A stretch of 64,000 bases of DNA from positions 1 through 64,000 of the forward strand of contig DULG01000026.1 of assembly GCA_012840485.1 (NCBI GenBank), read 5' to 3'. The translations under genes and the position numbers were made by a program. Position 1 is the stretch's first letter, and every line of letters starts with the position of its first letter. Below, piece after piece: positions 7,418-14,780 of this stretch. Source of the DNA: Clostridia bacterium. Lineage in GTDB: Bacteria > Bacillota > Thermoanaerobacteria > Thermoanaerobacterales > Thermoanaerobacteraceae. The notes under the pieces were generated by a model. It did not search any database. It worked only from the letters and a program-made list of their open reading frames with translations, and was not told the DNA's origin.

Positions 7418-8335
7418 TTGAAGTATATCAACATTGGCAATGGGGAGATAAAGGCGTCGGCAATTGCATTGGGATGCATGAGAATAGCGGATAAGCCGAT
7501 AGATGAGGTAGCAAAACTTATAGATACAGCTTTGGAGGAAGGAATCAATTTTTTTGACCATGCGGATATATATGGAGGAGGTAAATCTGAAGAGGTATTT
7601 GCTGAGGCAATAAGCAAGAAGGCTGATATCAGAGAAAAGATAATTATTCAAACTAAATGTGGCATAAGACATGGATATTATGATTTTTCAAAGGAGCATA
7701 TTTTGAAATCTGTCGATGGAAGCTTAAAAAGACTCAAAACTGACTACATAGATGTTCTGTTATTGCACCGTCCTGATACTTTGATGGAACCAGAAGAAGT
7801 TGCAGAGGTTTTTTCAATACTACATAGCAGTGGCAAAGTTAGAAATTTTGGCGTGAGCAATTTTAATCCTATGCAGATTGAACTGCTTAGTAAGTATTTA
7901 AACCAAAAGCTTATTATAAACCAATTGCAGTTTAGTATTATGCATACAGGTATGATAGATTCTGGTTTTAATGTGAATATGAAAGTAGATCAGTCTATAG
8001 ATAGAGATGGCAGTGTTTTGGAGTATTGCAGGTTAAAGAATATTACGATACAAGCATGGTCACCCTTCCAATATGGATTTTTTGAAGGCACTTTTTTAGG
8101 TAACGAAAAATTTAAAGAACTTAATGACAAAATTGACGAAATTGCTGCTAAAAAAGGTGTACCGAGTATTGCAATACCTATTGCGTGGATTTTAAGACAT
8201 CCTGCAAAGATACAACCTATTGTGGGTACGACAAATCCTGCTCGATTGAAAGATATATGCAAAGCATCAGAGATTGAACTTACAAGAGAGGAATGGTATG
8301 AGTTATATAGAGCTGCAGGGAATAAATTGCCATAA
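7418..8335 (+). CDS. Aldo/keto reductase
   Basis: This 305-residue TIM-barrel oxidoreductase has the expected tetrad: Asp and Tyr in FFDHADIYGGGKSEE, Lys in QTKCG and His in LLHRPD. GVSNFNPMQIELL and VGTTNPARLKDI are further AKR signatures, the second contacting NADP(H). It resembles the YdhF-type group that reduces aldehydes or ketones in the cytoplasm. The start is TTG 7418 behind AAGGGGGT. It is monocistronic, between its own promoter and a strong shared terminator. The physiological substrate cannot be read from sequence. Confidence 0.9.
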   Translation: MKYINIGNGEIKASAIALGCMRIADKPIDEVAKLIDTALEEGINFFDHADIYGGGKSEEVFAEAISKKADIREKIIIQTKCGIRHGYYDFSKEHILKSVDGSLKRLKTDYIDVLLLHRPDTLMEPEEVAEVFSILHSSGKVRNFGVSNFNPMQIELLSKYLNQKLIINQLQFSIMHTGMIDSGFNVNMKVDQSIDRDGSVLEYCRLKNITIQAWSPFQYGFFEGTFLGNEKFKELNDKIDEIAAKKGVPSIAIPIAWILRHPAKIQPIVGTTNPARLKDICKASEIELTREEWYELYRAAGNKLP

Positions 8336-8344
8336 TTATACATG

Positions 8345-8382
8345 AAATAAAGGTACCGAAAATGGTACCTTTATTTTTGCTT
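8345..8382. terminator. Bidirectional terminator between convergent genes
   Basis: A perfect 13-bp stem (8345-8357 with 8364-8376) with a 6-base loop, flanked by A-rich and T-rich sequence, serves the aldo/keto reductase gene on the plus strand and the gene ending at 8390 on the minus strand. Confidence 0.9.
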
Positions 8383-8389
8383 ATTTAAG

Positions 8390-9511
8390 CTATAATAAAG
8401 CCAAGGGATTTTGTGTACCTTCTCGAGCATCAACAGGGATGACTTTTTCAATTATGCCATTTCTGTGTCCTATAAGATAACTTGTCATATTGGCAGTGGA
8501 GCAGGCGTGGTTTGGTATTATTTCAATTTTGCCACTTACTTTTATGTCAGTGTTACCTGTGACTTTTACTTTTCCAACTTCTTCAGAAAGGCTTTCTATT
8601 ATTAGTTCAGGATGACCTTTGACAATTCCATAGCTCTGTATTAAAGAACTTCCGTGAGCTCCTTTATCTAATCCTAAACCTTTACTTCCCACATTTATTA
8701 TAAACAAGTCTTCCTTGGGATGGGATATTACTGTAGCTAGTACAGTAAGAGCACATTTTTCTAAAGTAGTGACTCCTAGAGCCACTTGTATTGCATCGTA
8801 GAAGACATAATTTCCGGGTCTTAGTATATCGATAATTTTATCTCCAACTACAAAAGATGCTGTAGGAGTGCTTCCAGTTGCTACAATCTCAACGGGATAC
8901 CCTTCTTTTTTTAGAAGGGTTGCAGCTTTTGTGAGCGATTCTATTTCTTCGCGTGCTACTTTTTTTATTTCTTCAATGTTAGTTTTTGAATAAGCATGGC
9001 CTGGATGGGTGGCGATTCCCTTAAGTTTTAGATAGGTTAGTTTTTTTAGTTTTTCAGCAAGTTCAATTGCTTTTTCAGGTGCTACTCCAAAGCGGTGTAA
9101 ACCAGAGTCAATTATTATGAGATAATCAAAATAGGTATCTACTTTTTCACAGGCTTCTTCTACTTTTGTGGCAGCTTCAATTCCATCAAAGCTTAAAATA
9201 ATGTGGGAATTTTTTGCAAGCTTTATTATTCTTTCAATATTTTCTTTTGAGGCAACAGGATAAGCGACCATTATTTCTTTAAAACCTTTTTCTACTAGTT
9301 TTTCTGCTTCATCAATTGTTCCTACTAGAAATCCTTTTGCACCGTGATTTTGTTGTATTTCTGCTATAAAAGTGCTTTTATGGGTTTTGACCATAGGCCA
9401 CAGTTGTTTGCCATTCTTTTTGCACATCTCAGCCATTTCTTTTATGTTTGATTCCAATTTATCTAAGTCCACAAGAAAGGAAGGGGTTGGCAAGTCAAGT
9501 ATATTTTTCAT
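8390..9511 (-). CDS. PLP-dependent D-threonine-aldolase-like / alanine racemase N-terminal-fold enzyme
   Basis: This 373-residue protein belongs to the D-TA/DSD1 group of fold-type III PLP enzymes. The N-terminus LPTPSFLVDLDKLESNI and the MVKTHKS segment (Lys is the PLP Schiff-base residue in the family) are visible. The C-terminal H..C motif (NHACSTANM) holds the likely metal-binding His and Cys of these enzymes. Members cleave D-threonine or deaminate D-serine-type substrates; the exact substrate is uncertain. I prefer ATG 9511 (GAGGAG 11 bases upstream) over GTG 9523, which touches the Shine-Dalgarno. Confidence 0.8.
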   Translation of the reverse strand: MKNILDLPTPSFLVDLDKLESNIKEMAEMCKKNGKQLWPMVKTHKSTFIAEIQQNHGAKGFLVGTIDEAEKLVEKGFKEIMVAYPVASKENIERIIKLAKNSHIILSFDGIEAATKVEEACEKVDTYFDYLIIIDSGLHRFGVAPEKAIELAEKLKKLTYLKLKGIATHPGHAYSKTNIEEIKKVAREEIESLTKAATLLKKEGYPVEIVATGSTPTASFVVGDKIIDILRPGNYVFYDAIQVALGVTTLEKCALTVLATVISHPKEDLFIINVGSKGLGLDKGAHGSSLIQSYGIVKGHPELIIESLSEEVGKVKVTGNTDIKVSGKIEIIPNHACSTANMTSYLIGHRNGIIEKVIPVDAREGTQNPLALL

Positions 9512-9664
9512 AACTATGTACACTCCTCTTTATTTTAAAATTGTAAACCAGTAAAAATAATTGACAATTATATTTTAACATGTTGTTTTAAATTTTAAAA
9601 AAGTTATAAAAGGGATGCAAAAAATCTCAGGATGGGGTATGATTAATTAAAGGTAGTCAAAATA

Positions 9665-9673
9665 TGATATAAT
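9665..9673 (+). promoter_or_regulatory. Extended -10 promoter candidate for rtcB
   Basis: TG, one base, then TATAAT at 9668-9673, with no good -35 upstream. The rest of the 255-base gap 9524-9778 holds a TTGACA at 9561 without a matching -10, a small palindrome AACATGTT near 9578, and nothing else recognisable. Confidence 0.4.
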
Positions 9674-9778
9674 GGAATTGAAGGTAAAATGCTAACGGAA
9701 TGGATAATAATGGGGAGATTATAAGAGATAGCTTTTTAAGTTATAAGGATTAATGGGGGTGAGAACAATGGGGTAGAG

Positions 9779-11209
9779 GTGATTCAGGGTTATACTGTGA
9801 TAAAAGACGGGATAAACAGATGGCGAATTCCTAAGTTTGGGAAAATGAGAGTGGATGCTGTTATTTATGTGAATGATGCGTTAAAAGAGTTTTTGCATGA
9901 GGATCAATCTTTGAGGCAGCTTACAAATGCGGCTAGTCTTCCCGGAGTTGTGGAGCCTGTGATAGGTATGCCGGATATTCACGAGGGATTTGGACTTCCA
10001 ATAGGCGGAGTTATGGCTATAGAAGAAAAAGGGGTTATTTCCGCGGGGGCTGTAGGGTATGACATCAATTGCGGGGTTCGACTTGTGAGAACCAACCTTG
10101 AAGCAGATTATTTTACAAAAGACCTTTTGTATAAGCTTATAGAGCGAATTGAACATTATGTTCCTACAGGAATAGGAAAAAAGGGAAAACACAAGGGTAT
10201 TACACGGGTAATTTTTGATGATGTAGTGCACAGTGGGGTAGAAGCGGTTATTAAAGCTGGTTTTGGGAAAAAATCAGATCTGGAGTATATTGAAGAAAAT
10301 GGTAGACTTTCAGGTGCTGATCTTTCTGCGGTATCAAAGGAAGCACAGGAAAGAGGCGAAGAACAACTTGGCACTTTAGGTGGAGGCAATCACTTTATAG
10401 AGATTCAACGAGTTGATTCTATTTTGGATGAAAAATTGGCAAGACAATTTGGGCTTTTTAAAGGGCAAATTGTTATTATGATTCACACGGGAAGCCGCGG
10501 ATTTGGGCATCAGATTGCTACAGATTATACAAAGGTTTTATGGGAAGCGGCGAAGAAATATGGAATTGAGGTTCCTGAAAAGGGACTTGCAGCTGCTCCT
10601 ATAAAGTCAAAGGAAGGGCAGAATTACTATAAAGCGATGGCGGCTGCAGTGAACTTTGCTTTTTCAAACAGGCAGATAATCATGTTTGATGTGATAAGGG
10701 CTTTTGAGGATGTTTTGAAAAAATCTGAGGAGTCTATGGGGTTCCAACTTGTGTATGACGTTGCTCACAATATTGCTAAATGGGAAGTACATGGCGGTAA
10801 GAGGCTTCTTGTCCACAGAAAAGGAGCCACAAGGGCTTTACCAGCAGGACATCCTCAAAATCCTTCTTTTTACAAAGAATCTGGGCATCCTGCTCTTATT
10901 CCCGGTAGTATGGGTACGGGTTCTTATGTGGTGGTTGGCACAGAAAAAGCGGCAGAGACCTTTTATTCTGTAAATCACGGAGCAGGACGAAGGCTTTCAC
11001 GAAATAAGGCTAAAAAAATCAGTAAAGAGGAATTTGAAAAGGCTATGGGGGATGTAATATACAATGTTCGGTCTTATAAAGATATCGCTGATGAGTCACC
11101 ACTTGCTTACAAAGACGTAGAAGAGGTTGTGTCTGTTCTTGAGAAAAGAGAAATTACTATACCTGTTGCTCGATTTGTGCCTCTTGCAGTTGTAAAAGGT
11201 GCAGATTAA
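9779..11209 (+). CDS. rtcB: RNA-splicing ligase RtcB
   Basis: This 476-residue protein matches the RtcB 3'-phosphate RNA ligase family. Visible blocks are MPDIHEGFGLPIGGV, GYDINCGVRL (the metal-binding Asp-Cys segment), GTLGGGNHFIEIQ (metal-binding His), MIHTGSRGFGHQI, and a C-terminal VNHGAGRRLSR that carries the His used for GMP attachment in the family. RtcB joins 2',3'-cyclic or 3'-phosphate ends to 5'-OH ends, in tRNA or rRNA repair. The start is GTG 9779, with a weak GGGGT upstream. The Nramp gene follows 22 bp downstream, probably co-transcribed, with no obvious functional link. Confidence 0.95.
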   Translation: MIQGYTVIKDGINRWRIPKFGKMRVDAVIYVNDALKEFLHEDQSLRQLTNAASLPGVVEPVIGMPDIHEGFGLPIGGVMAIEEKGVISAGAVGYDINCGVRLVRTNLEADYFTKDLLYKLIERIEHYVPTGIGKKGKHKGITRVIFDDVVHSGVEAVIKAGFGKKSDLEYIEENGRLSGADLSAVSKEAQERGEEQLGTLGGGNHFIEIQRVDSILDEKLARQFGLFKGQIVIMIHTGSRGFGHQIATDYTKVLWEAAKKYGIEVPEKGLAAAPIKSKEGQNYYKAMAAAVNFAFSNRQIIMFDVIRAFEDVLKKSEESMGFQLVYDVAHNIAKWEVHGGKRLLVHRKGATRALPAGHPQNPSFYKESGHPALIPGSMGTGSYVVVGTEKAAETFYSVNHGAGRRLSRNKAKKISKEEFEKAMGDVIYNVRSYKDIADESPLAYKDVEEVVSVLEKREITIPVARFVPLAVVKGAD

Positions 11210-11231
11210 AATTTTAAGATGAGGTGAACAA

Positions 11232-12422
11232 ATGATTACAAAAGTCAAAAATTTATTTAAAGGTAAACATCGCCCTAAACTTATGGCTTTAGATTTTATC
11301 AAATACATAGGTCCTGGGTTACTGGTTACTGTTGGCTTTATTGACCCGGGAAATTGGGCTTCTAATGTTGCTGCAGGGTCGTCTTACGGTTATAAGCTTT
11401 TATGGATGGTGACTTTATCTACTGTTATGCTTATTATACTTCAGCACAATGCTGCACATCTGGGTATAGTTACAGGTTATTGCATGTCTGAAGCTGCAAC
11501 TAAGTTTTTAAAGCCTTTTACTTCGAGGTTACTTCTTATTTCAGCTGTCTTTGCGGCGATTTTGACGGCGATGGCAGAAATTTTAGGTGCCGCGATAGCT
11601 CTTCAAATGCTTTTTAAGATACCTATAAAGATAGGAAGTTTGATTACTGTTGTTTTTGTTTCATGGATGCTTTATACAAATTCCTATAAAAAGTTGGAAA
11701 AGTGGATTATAGGTTTTGTATCTCTTATTGGCATTTCTTTTATATTTGAGCTTTCGCTAGTTGATGTGAAATGGGCAGAGGTAGCTTCATGCTGGGTGAA
11801 ACCAGAATTTCCAGGAGGTTCTATGCCTATAATTATGAGTGTACTTGGTGCTGTTGTTATGCCACACAATTTGTTTTTGCACTCGGAGATAATACAAAGC
11901 AGGCAGTGGAATTTAGAAGATGAGAAAGTCATAGTGAAACAGCTTAATTATGAGTATTTTGACACTATCTTTTCTATGATAATAGGTTGGGGAATAAACA
12001 GTGCTATGATTATTGTTGCAGCATCGGCTTTTTTTACCAATAATGTAACTGTAACTGAGCTTAATCAGGCACAGCAGATGTTAAAACCTCTTTTGGGAAA
12101 TGCATCAGCAGTGGTTTTTGCTTTGGCTCTTCTTTTTGCAGGAATTTCTTCATCTATAACAGCAGGTATGGCAGGTGGAAGTATTTTTGCGGGGATATAT
12201 GGAGAACCATATGATATACACGATGCACATACAAAAGTTGGCGTAGGAATTACATATATTTTTGCAGTGCTAATAATATTCTTTGTAAAAAGCCCCTTTC
12301 AAGGACTGGTTTATTCGCAGATGTTTTTGAGTGTACAGCTTCCAATTACAATCTTTTTGCTTCATTTATTTGACTTCTTCAAAGAAGATAATGGGAAAGT
12401 TTGCAAATACATTGCTTTATAA
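11232..12422 (+). CDS. Nramp-family divalent metal (Mn2+/Fe2+) transporter, C-terminus frameshifted
   Basis: This is a 396-residue, highly hydrophobic protein. VGFIDPGNWASN is the Nramp helix-1 metal-binding motif (Asp and Asn), and MPHNLFLHSEI is the helix-6 consensus transport motif with metal-contacting residues. The frame ends HLFDFFKEDNGKVCKYIAL, but a different frame continues as MGKFANTLLYKVLLW followed by an IIVTVLNVMLLISFVG helix, stopping at TGA 12493-12495. That is the expected final transmembrane helix of the family. A one-base indel near 12385-12395 therefore removes the last helix. The core transport helices are intact, so the product may still work. A sequencing error cannot be excluded. 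Confidence 0.85.
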   Translation: MITKVKNLFKGKHRPKLMALDFIKYIGPGLLVTVGFIDPGNWASNVAAGSSYGYKLLWMVTLSTVMLIILQHNAAHLGIVTGYCMSEAATKFLKPFTSRLLLISAVFAAILTAMAEILGAAIALQMLFKIPIKIGSLITVVFVSWMLYTNSYKKLEKWIIGFVSLIGISFIFELSLVDVKWAEVASCWVKPEFPGGSMPIIMSVLGAVVMPHNLFLHSEIIQSRQWNLEDEKVIVKQLNYEYFDTIFSMIIGWGINSAMIIVAASAFFTNNVTVTELNQAQQMLKPLLGNASAVVFALALLFAGISSSITAGMAGGSIFAGIYGEPYDIHDAHTKVGVGITYIFAVLIIFFVKSPFQGLVYSQMFLSVQLPITIFLLHLFDFFKEDNGKVCKYIAL

Positions 12423-12479
12423 GGTATTGTTGTGGACTATAGGAATTATAGTGACGGTTTTAAATGTAATGCTTCTCAT

Positions 12480-12501
12480 AAGTTTTGTTGGATGATTGAT
12501 A
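12480..12501 (+). repeat. 22-bp direct repeat, left copy
   Basis: This copy is identical at 21 of 22 positions to 13327-13348. It overlaps the end of the shifted Nramp frame and contains the -35 of the promoter for the PIN toxin-antitoxin pair. Confidence 0.7.
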
Positions 12502-12524
12502 CTTTTTTAATTAAATGTTAAAAT
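12496..12524 (+). promoter_or_regulatory. Promoter of the PIN toxin-antitoxin operon
   Basis: TTGATA (12496-12501), 17 bases, TAAAAT (12519-12524). The -35 lies inside the 22-bp repeat. The transcript would start about 60 bases before the antitoxin ATG. Confidence 0.5.
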
Positions 12525-12592
12525 TAAAATGTAAAGATATAAATATTTTGTTTAAGAAAGTTTAATTGAAGTGAAAGCTGAGGTGAGTGATA

Positions 12593-12808
12593 ATGAAATC
12601 AAATTTGAATGAAATACTCAATCTGATAGATAATTTATCATTTGCAAAGAAAAAAATCATTTATAAAAAAATGCAAAACGAGATAAACAGCAAATTGCTT
12701 GATATATTAGAAAAAACTAATGAAAGAGCCGAAAAATACCCCATATCATTAGAAGAAATAACTGAAGAAGTAGAGTATATTAGAGGGAAAAGATATGAAA
12801 AAAATTAA
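12593..12808 (+). CDS. Putative antitoxin of a PIN-domain toxin
   Basis: This small acidic-lysine-rich protein of 71 residues has a helical first half and a C-terminal tail ending EEVEYIRGKRYEKN. It has no recognisable DNA-binding motif. It overlaps the PIN-domain gene by 14 bases, in the usual antitoxin-toxin order. I prefer ATG 12593, with GAGGTG 7 bases upstream, over GTG 12587. The antitoxin call rests mainly on position and size. Confidence 0.65.
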   Translation: MKSNLNEILNLIDNLSFAKKKIIYKKMQNEINSKLLDILEKTNERAEKYPISLEEITEEVEYIRGKRYEKN

Positions 12809-13214
12809 AGTAGTTATTGATAGAAATATTTTTATTAGTGCTTTTCTAGGAAGTAAAAATGCAAAATTTTTAATGAAAGAAATTTTTAACGATGAATATA
12901 TACTCATAATGTCAGCTGAACAATTGCTAGAAATAAAAGAAGTATTGAATCGACCTAAGTTTAAAAAGTATGTTTCTAAGTCAGAAATTGATGCACTTAT
13001 TGAATTGCTTTCTTTGAAAATAGTTGAGCCTGTTATATATCAAAAAATCACAGATTGTAGAGATGAAAAAGACAATATGATTCTTGAAGAAGCTGTATAT
13101 GGAAATGCGGACTATATAATAACTGGTGATGATGATTTGCTTGTATTAAATCCTTATAGATGGATAAAGATTGTTGAACTAAGAAGTTTCTTAAAAGAAA
13201 TGTATGATTTGTAA
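12795..13214 (+). CDS. PIN-domain toxin (COG1569-type)
   Basis: This 139-residue protein has a PIN ribonuclease fold: Asp9 in VVIDRNIFISA, Glu46 in SAEQLLEIKEVL, Asp90/Asp93 in DCRDEKDN, and Asp residues at 112-114 in ITGDDDLL. These are the acidic residues that bind Mg2+ in PIN nucleases. The usual Thr after the first Asp is Arg here. The family cleaves tRNA or mRNA and is paired with a small antitoxin. The gene starts inside the antitoxin frame. The reading frame is intact and the residues needed for catalysis are present. Confidence 0.85.
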   Translation: MKKIKVVIDRNIFISAFLGSKNAKFLMKEIFNDEYILIMSAEQLLEIKEVLNRPKFKKYVSKSEIDALIELLSLKIVEPVIYQKITDCRDEKDNMILEEAVYGNADYIITGDDDLLVLNPYRWIKIVELRSFLKEMYDL

Positions 13215-13326
13215 AGTAGAGATATTTATTTAAGAAAATAAGAAAATGATGATAAATTATGAGAGGGGACCGGTGAGATACCCTTGTTTTTTTTATTAAA
13301 AAATTGAGGTATACTAGTGTTTTGCA

Positions 13327-13348
13327 AAGTTTTGTTGGGTGATTGATA
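13327..13348 (+). repeat. 22-bp direct repeat, right copy
   Basis: This is the second copy of the repeat at 12480-12501, 847 bp downstream. It again supplies the -35 (TTGATA 13343-13348) for the gene that follows. Confidence 0.7.
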
Positions 13349-13371
13349 TGAATACTATAAAATGGTAGAAT
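13343..13371 (+). promoter_or_regulatory. Promoter of the MNT nucleotidyltransferase gene
   Basis: TTGATA (13343-13348), 17 bases, TAGAAT (13366-13371), followed about 30 bases later by the gene start. Confidence 0.5.
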
Positions 13372-13401
13372 ATATGTAAAGAATTTTGTGTGGTGAGGAA
13401 G

Positions 13402-13779
13402 ATGAGTATCACTGATGAAGAGAAAAAGAAAATACGTAAAAATTGGCGGTTAAAGAGTGAAAAAGAGAAAGAAATGCTAGAAATACGAAAAAAGGATGCA
13501 TTAGATAAAGCGTATAAGATTGCTAAATTTTTGAAAGAAAAATATAATGTGAGTAAAGTTGTCTTGTATGGATCACTGGCAAGGGGATTTGATTTTTGGG
13601 AATTTTCGGATATTGATATTTTTGTAGATGATTGGGATGATGATAAGTTTAATTACTGGACAATGTTTGTTGAGATAGAGAATATTGCAAGGCCTTATAA
13701 AGTGAGTATAGTTACACAACGAGATGCTACGGAGGCTTTGTTAAAGGAAATAGAGAAAGAGGGGAGGGAAATAGGGTAG
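13402..13779 (+). CDS. MNT-type nucleotidyltransferase domain protein
   Basis: This 125-residue protein has a lysine/glutamate-rich N-terminal helix and then a minimal nucleotidyltransferase core: VVLYGSLARGFDFWEFSDIDIFV. This is GSxARG followed by DxD, the nucleotide- and metal-binding motif. In MntA/HepT modules such proteins AMPylate a HEPN ribonuclease toxin. No HEPN gene is adjacent, so it is an orphan here. ATG 13402 is preferred, although GTG 13390 is in frame. The gene sits directly right of the 22-bp repeat. Confidence 0.75.
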   Translation: MSITDEEKKKIRKNWRLKSEKEKEMLEIRKKDALDKAYKIAKFLKEKYNVSKVVLYGSLARGFDFWEFSDIDIFVDDWDDDKFNYWTMFVEIENIARPYKVSIVTQRDATEALLKEIEKEGREIG

Positions 13780-13842
13780 TGGATGTGGGTAAGGTAAATA
13801 ATACTAATTGTGTTAAAATAAGAATTTTGGTGGGGTGATAGT

Positions 13843-14049
13843 ATGAAAGTTAAGTTTACTGTAGTTATTCAAAAAGAAGAAAATTGGTATGTAGCAAAAT
13901 GTATTGAAAACAGTGTTGCATCTCAGGGGAAAACTATAGAGGAGGCATTAGATAATCTAAAAGAAGCATTAGAGTTGTATTATGAAAATGGAGAGCTTGA
14001 CCTGGAAGAGAAACCGCTATTTATAACAACAGTGGAGGTAGCAATATAA
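13843..14049 (+). CDS. HicB-family antitoxin
   Basis: This 68-residue protein has the HicB fold. MKVKFTVVIQKEENWYVAKCIENSVASQGKT.EEAL.NLKEALELYYE is the degraded RNase H-like domain that binds HicA. No C-terminal DNA-binding extension is present, as in the short HicB subgroup. The start is ATG 13843 behind TGGGGTG. Its stop overlaps the start of the hicA remnant by one base. Because the toxin is broken, it may persist as a solitary antitoxin. Confidence 0.85.
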   Translation: MKVKFTVVIQKEENWYVAKCIENSVASQGKTIEEALDNLKEALELYYENGELDLEEKPLFITTVEVAI

Positions 14050-14230
14050 TGGGATCGAAATATCCAGTTCTGCCGCCAGACAAAATTTTGAGAGCAGTCA
14101 TATAAAGCTTAAGAACCCAGATGGTAAAGTAGTTATTGTACCGTTACATTATGAGATAGCTAAAGGAACGTTAAAGAGTATTCTCGAACAGGCAGGAATA
14201 TCATTGGAGGAATTTAAAAAACATTTATAA
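14049..14230 (+). pseudogene. Broken hicA toxin gene
   Basis: The first frame (14049-14105) reads MGSKYPVLPPDKILRAVI and stops. The homology resumes in another frame as SSHIKLKNPDGKVVIVPLH, then a helix ending LEEFKKHL at TAA 14228-14230. A HicA protein should have about 12 more residues between the two parts, so a small out-of-frame deletion occurred at about 14090-14098. The catalytic His of the SSH motif is still encoded but is out of frame with the start codon. Confidence 0.8.
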
Positions 14231-14259
14231 TGGTCTATTATTAGAAAGGAGGGAGATTT

Positions 14260-14610
14260 ATGCCAATTGTAAATTTAATTACAAAAGGAAAGATTGCATC
14301 AGAAAAGAAAGAAATTTTAAAGAAAGAATTTGTCGATGTGATGTATGAAGTTGCAGGAAAAAGTGAAAATTGGCTTATGGTAAGATTTACTGAAGAAGAG
14401 GATATATTTTTCCATGGACAACCTCTTGAAGAGGGTGGCATTGTAGAAATAAAGCTTGTTGGCAAACTTCAAAGGGGACAAAAGGAAGAAATATCAAAAA
14501 GGATTTGTGATGTTTTAAGTAAGGTTTTGGGCTATGGAAAAGACAGTATTTATATAGTTATCCAAGAAATAGAGGGACAGAATTGGGGTTATAATGGAAG
14601 CACTTTTTAA
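14260..14610 (+). CDS. MIF-like tautomerase
   Basis: This 116-residue protein begins MPIVNLITKG, so Pro would be N-terminal after Met removal. That is the catalytic base of the tautomerase superfamily. The length and the C-terminal QNWGYNGSTF match macrophage migration inhibitory factor proteins (about 115 residues) and not the 60-70-residue 4-oxalocrotonate tautomerases. The expected activity is keto-enol tautomerisation of phenylpyruvate-like substrates; the biological substrate is unknown. The start is ATG 14260 behind AAAGGAGGG. Confidence 0.8.
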   Translation: MPIVNLITKGKIASEKKEILKKEFVDVMYEVAGKSENWLMVRFTEEEDIFFHGQPLEEGGIVEIKLVGKLQRGQKEEISKRICDVLSKVLGYGKDSIYIVIQEIEGQNWGYNGSTF

Positions 14611-14651
14611 AAATGGAATGCTTAAAAGTGAAAATGATGAGAAGATTTTTT

Positions 14652-14700
14652 AAATCCTTATTATTTCCATAAATTTGGGAAGTGATAAGGATTTTTGTTT
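14652..14700 (+). terminator. Terminator after the tautomerase gene
   Basis: A 10-bp stem (14652-14661 with 14685-14694) carries an inner TTTCC/GGGAA pairing and is followed by TTGTTT. Confidence 0.65.
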
Positions 14701-14719
14701 CAAAAGGTCAAAAAATAAA

Positions 14720-14748
14720 TTGAAATGATGGAGTATTAAGTTTACAAT
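14720..14748 (+). promoter_or_regulatory. Promoter of the Wadjet operon
   Basis: TTGAAA (14720-14725), 17 bases, TACAAT (14743-14748), about 26 bases before the likely transcript start and the jetA Shine-Dalgarno AAGGTGAAG. Confidence 0.55.
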
Positions 14749-14780
14749 ATATATGAAATATAAATGCAAGGTGAAGTGTT

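Noticed and set aside
9561-9590. TTGACA promoter in the gap before rtcB
   Set aside because: No -10 at 16-18 bp; the extended -10 at 9668 is a better candidate.
13256-13300. Terminator after the PIN toxin gene (GGGG...CCCTTGTTTTTTTT)
   Set aside because: Only four or five pairs can form, so the T run alone is not enough to call it.
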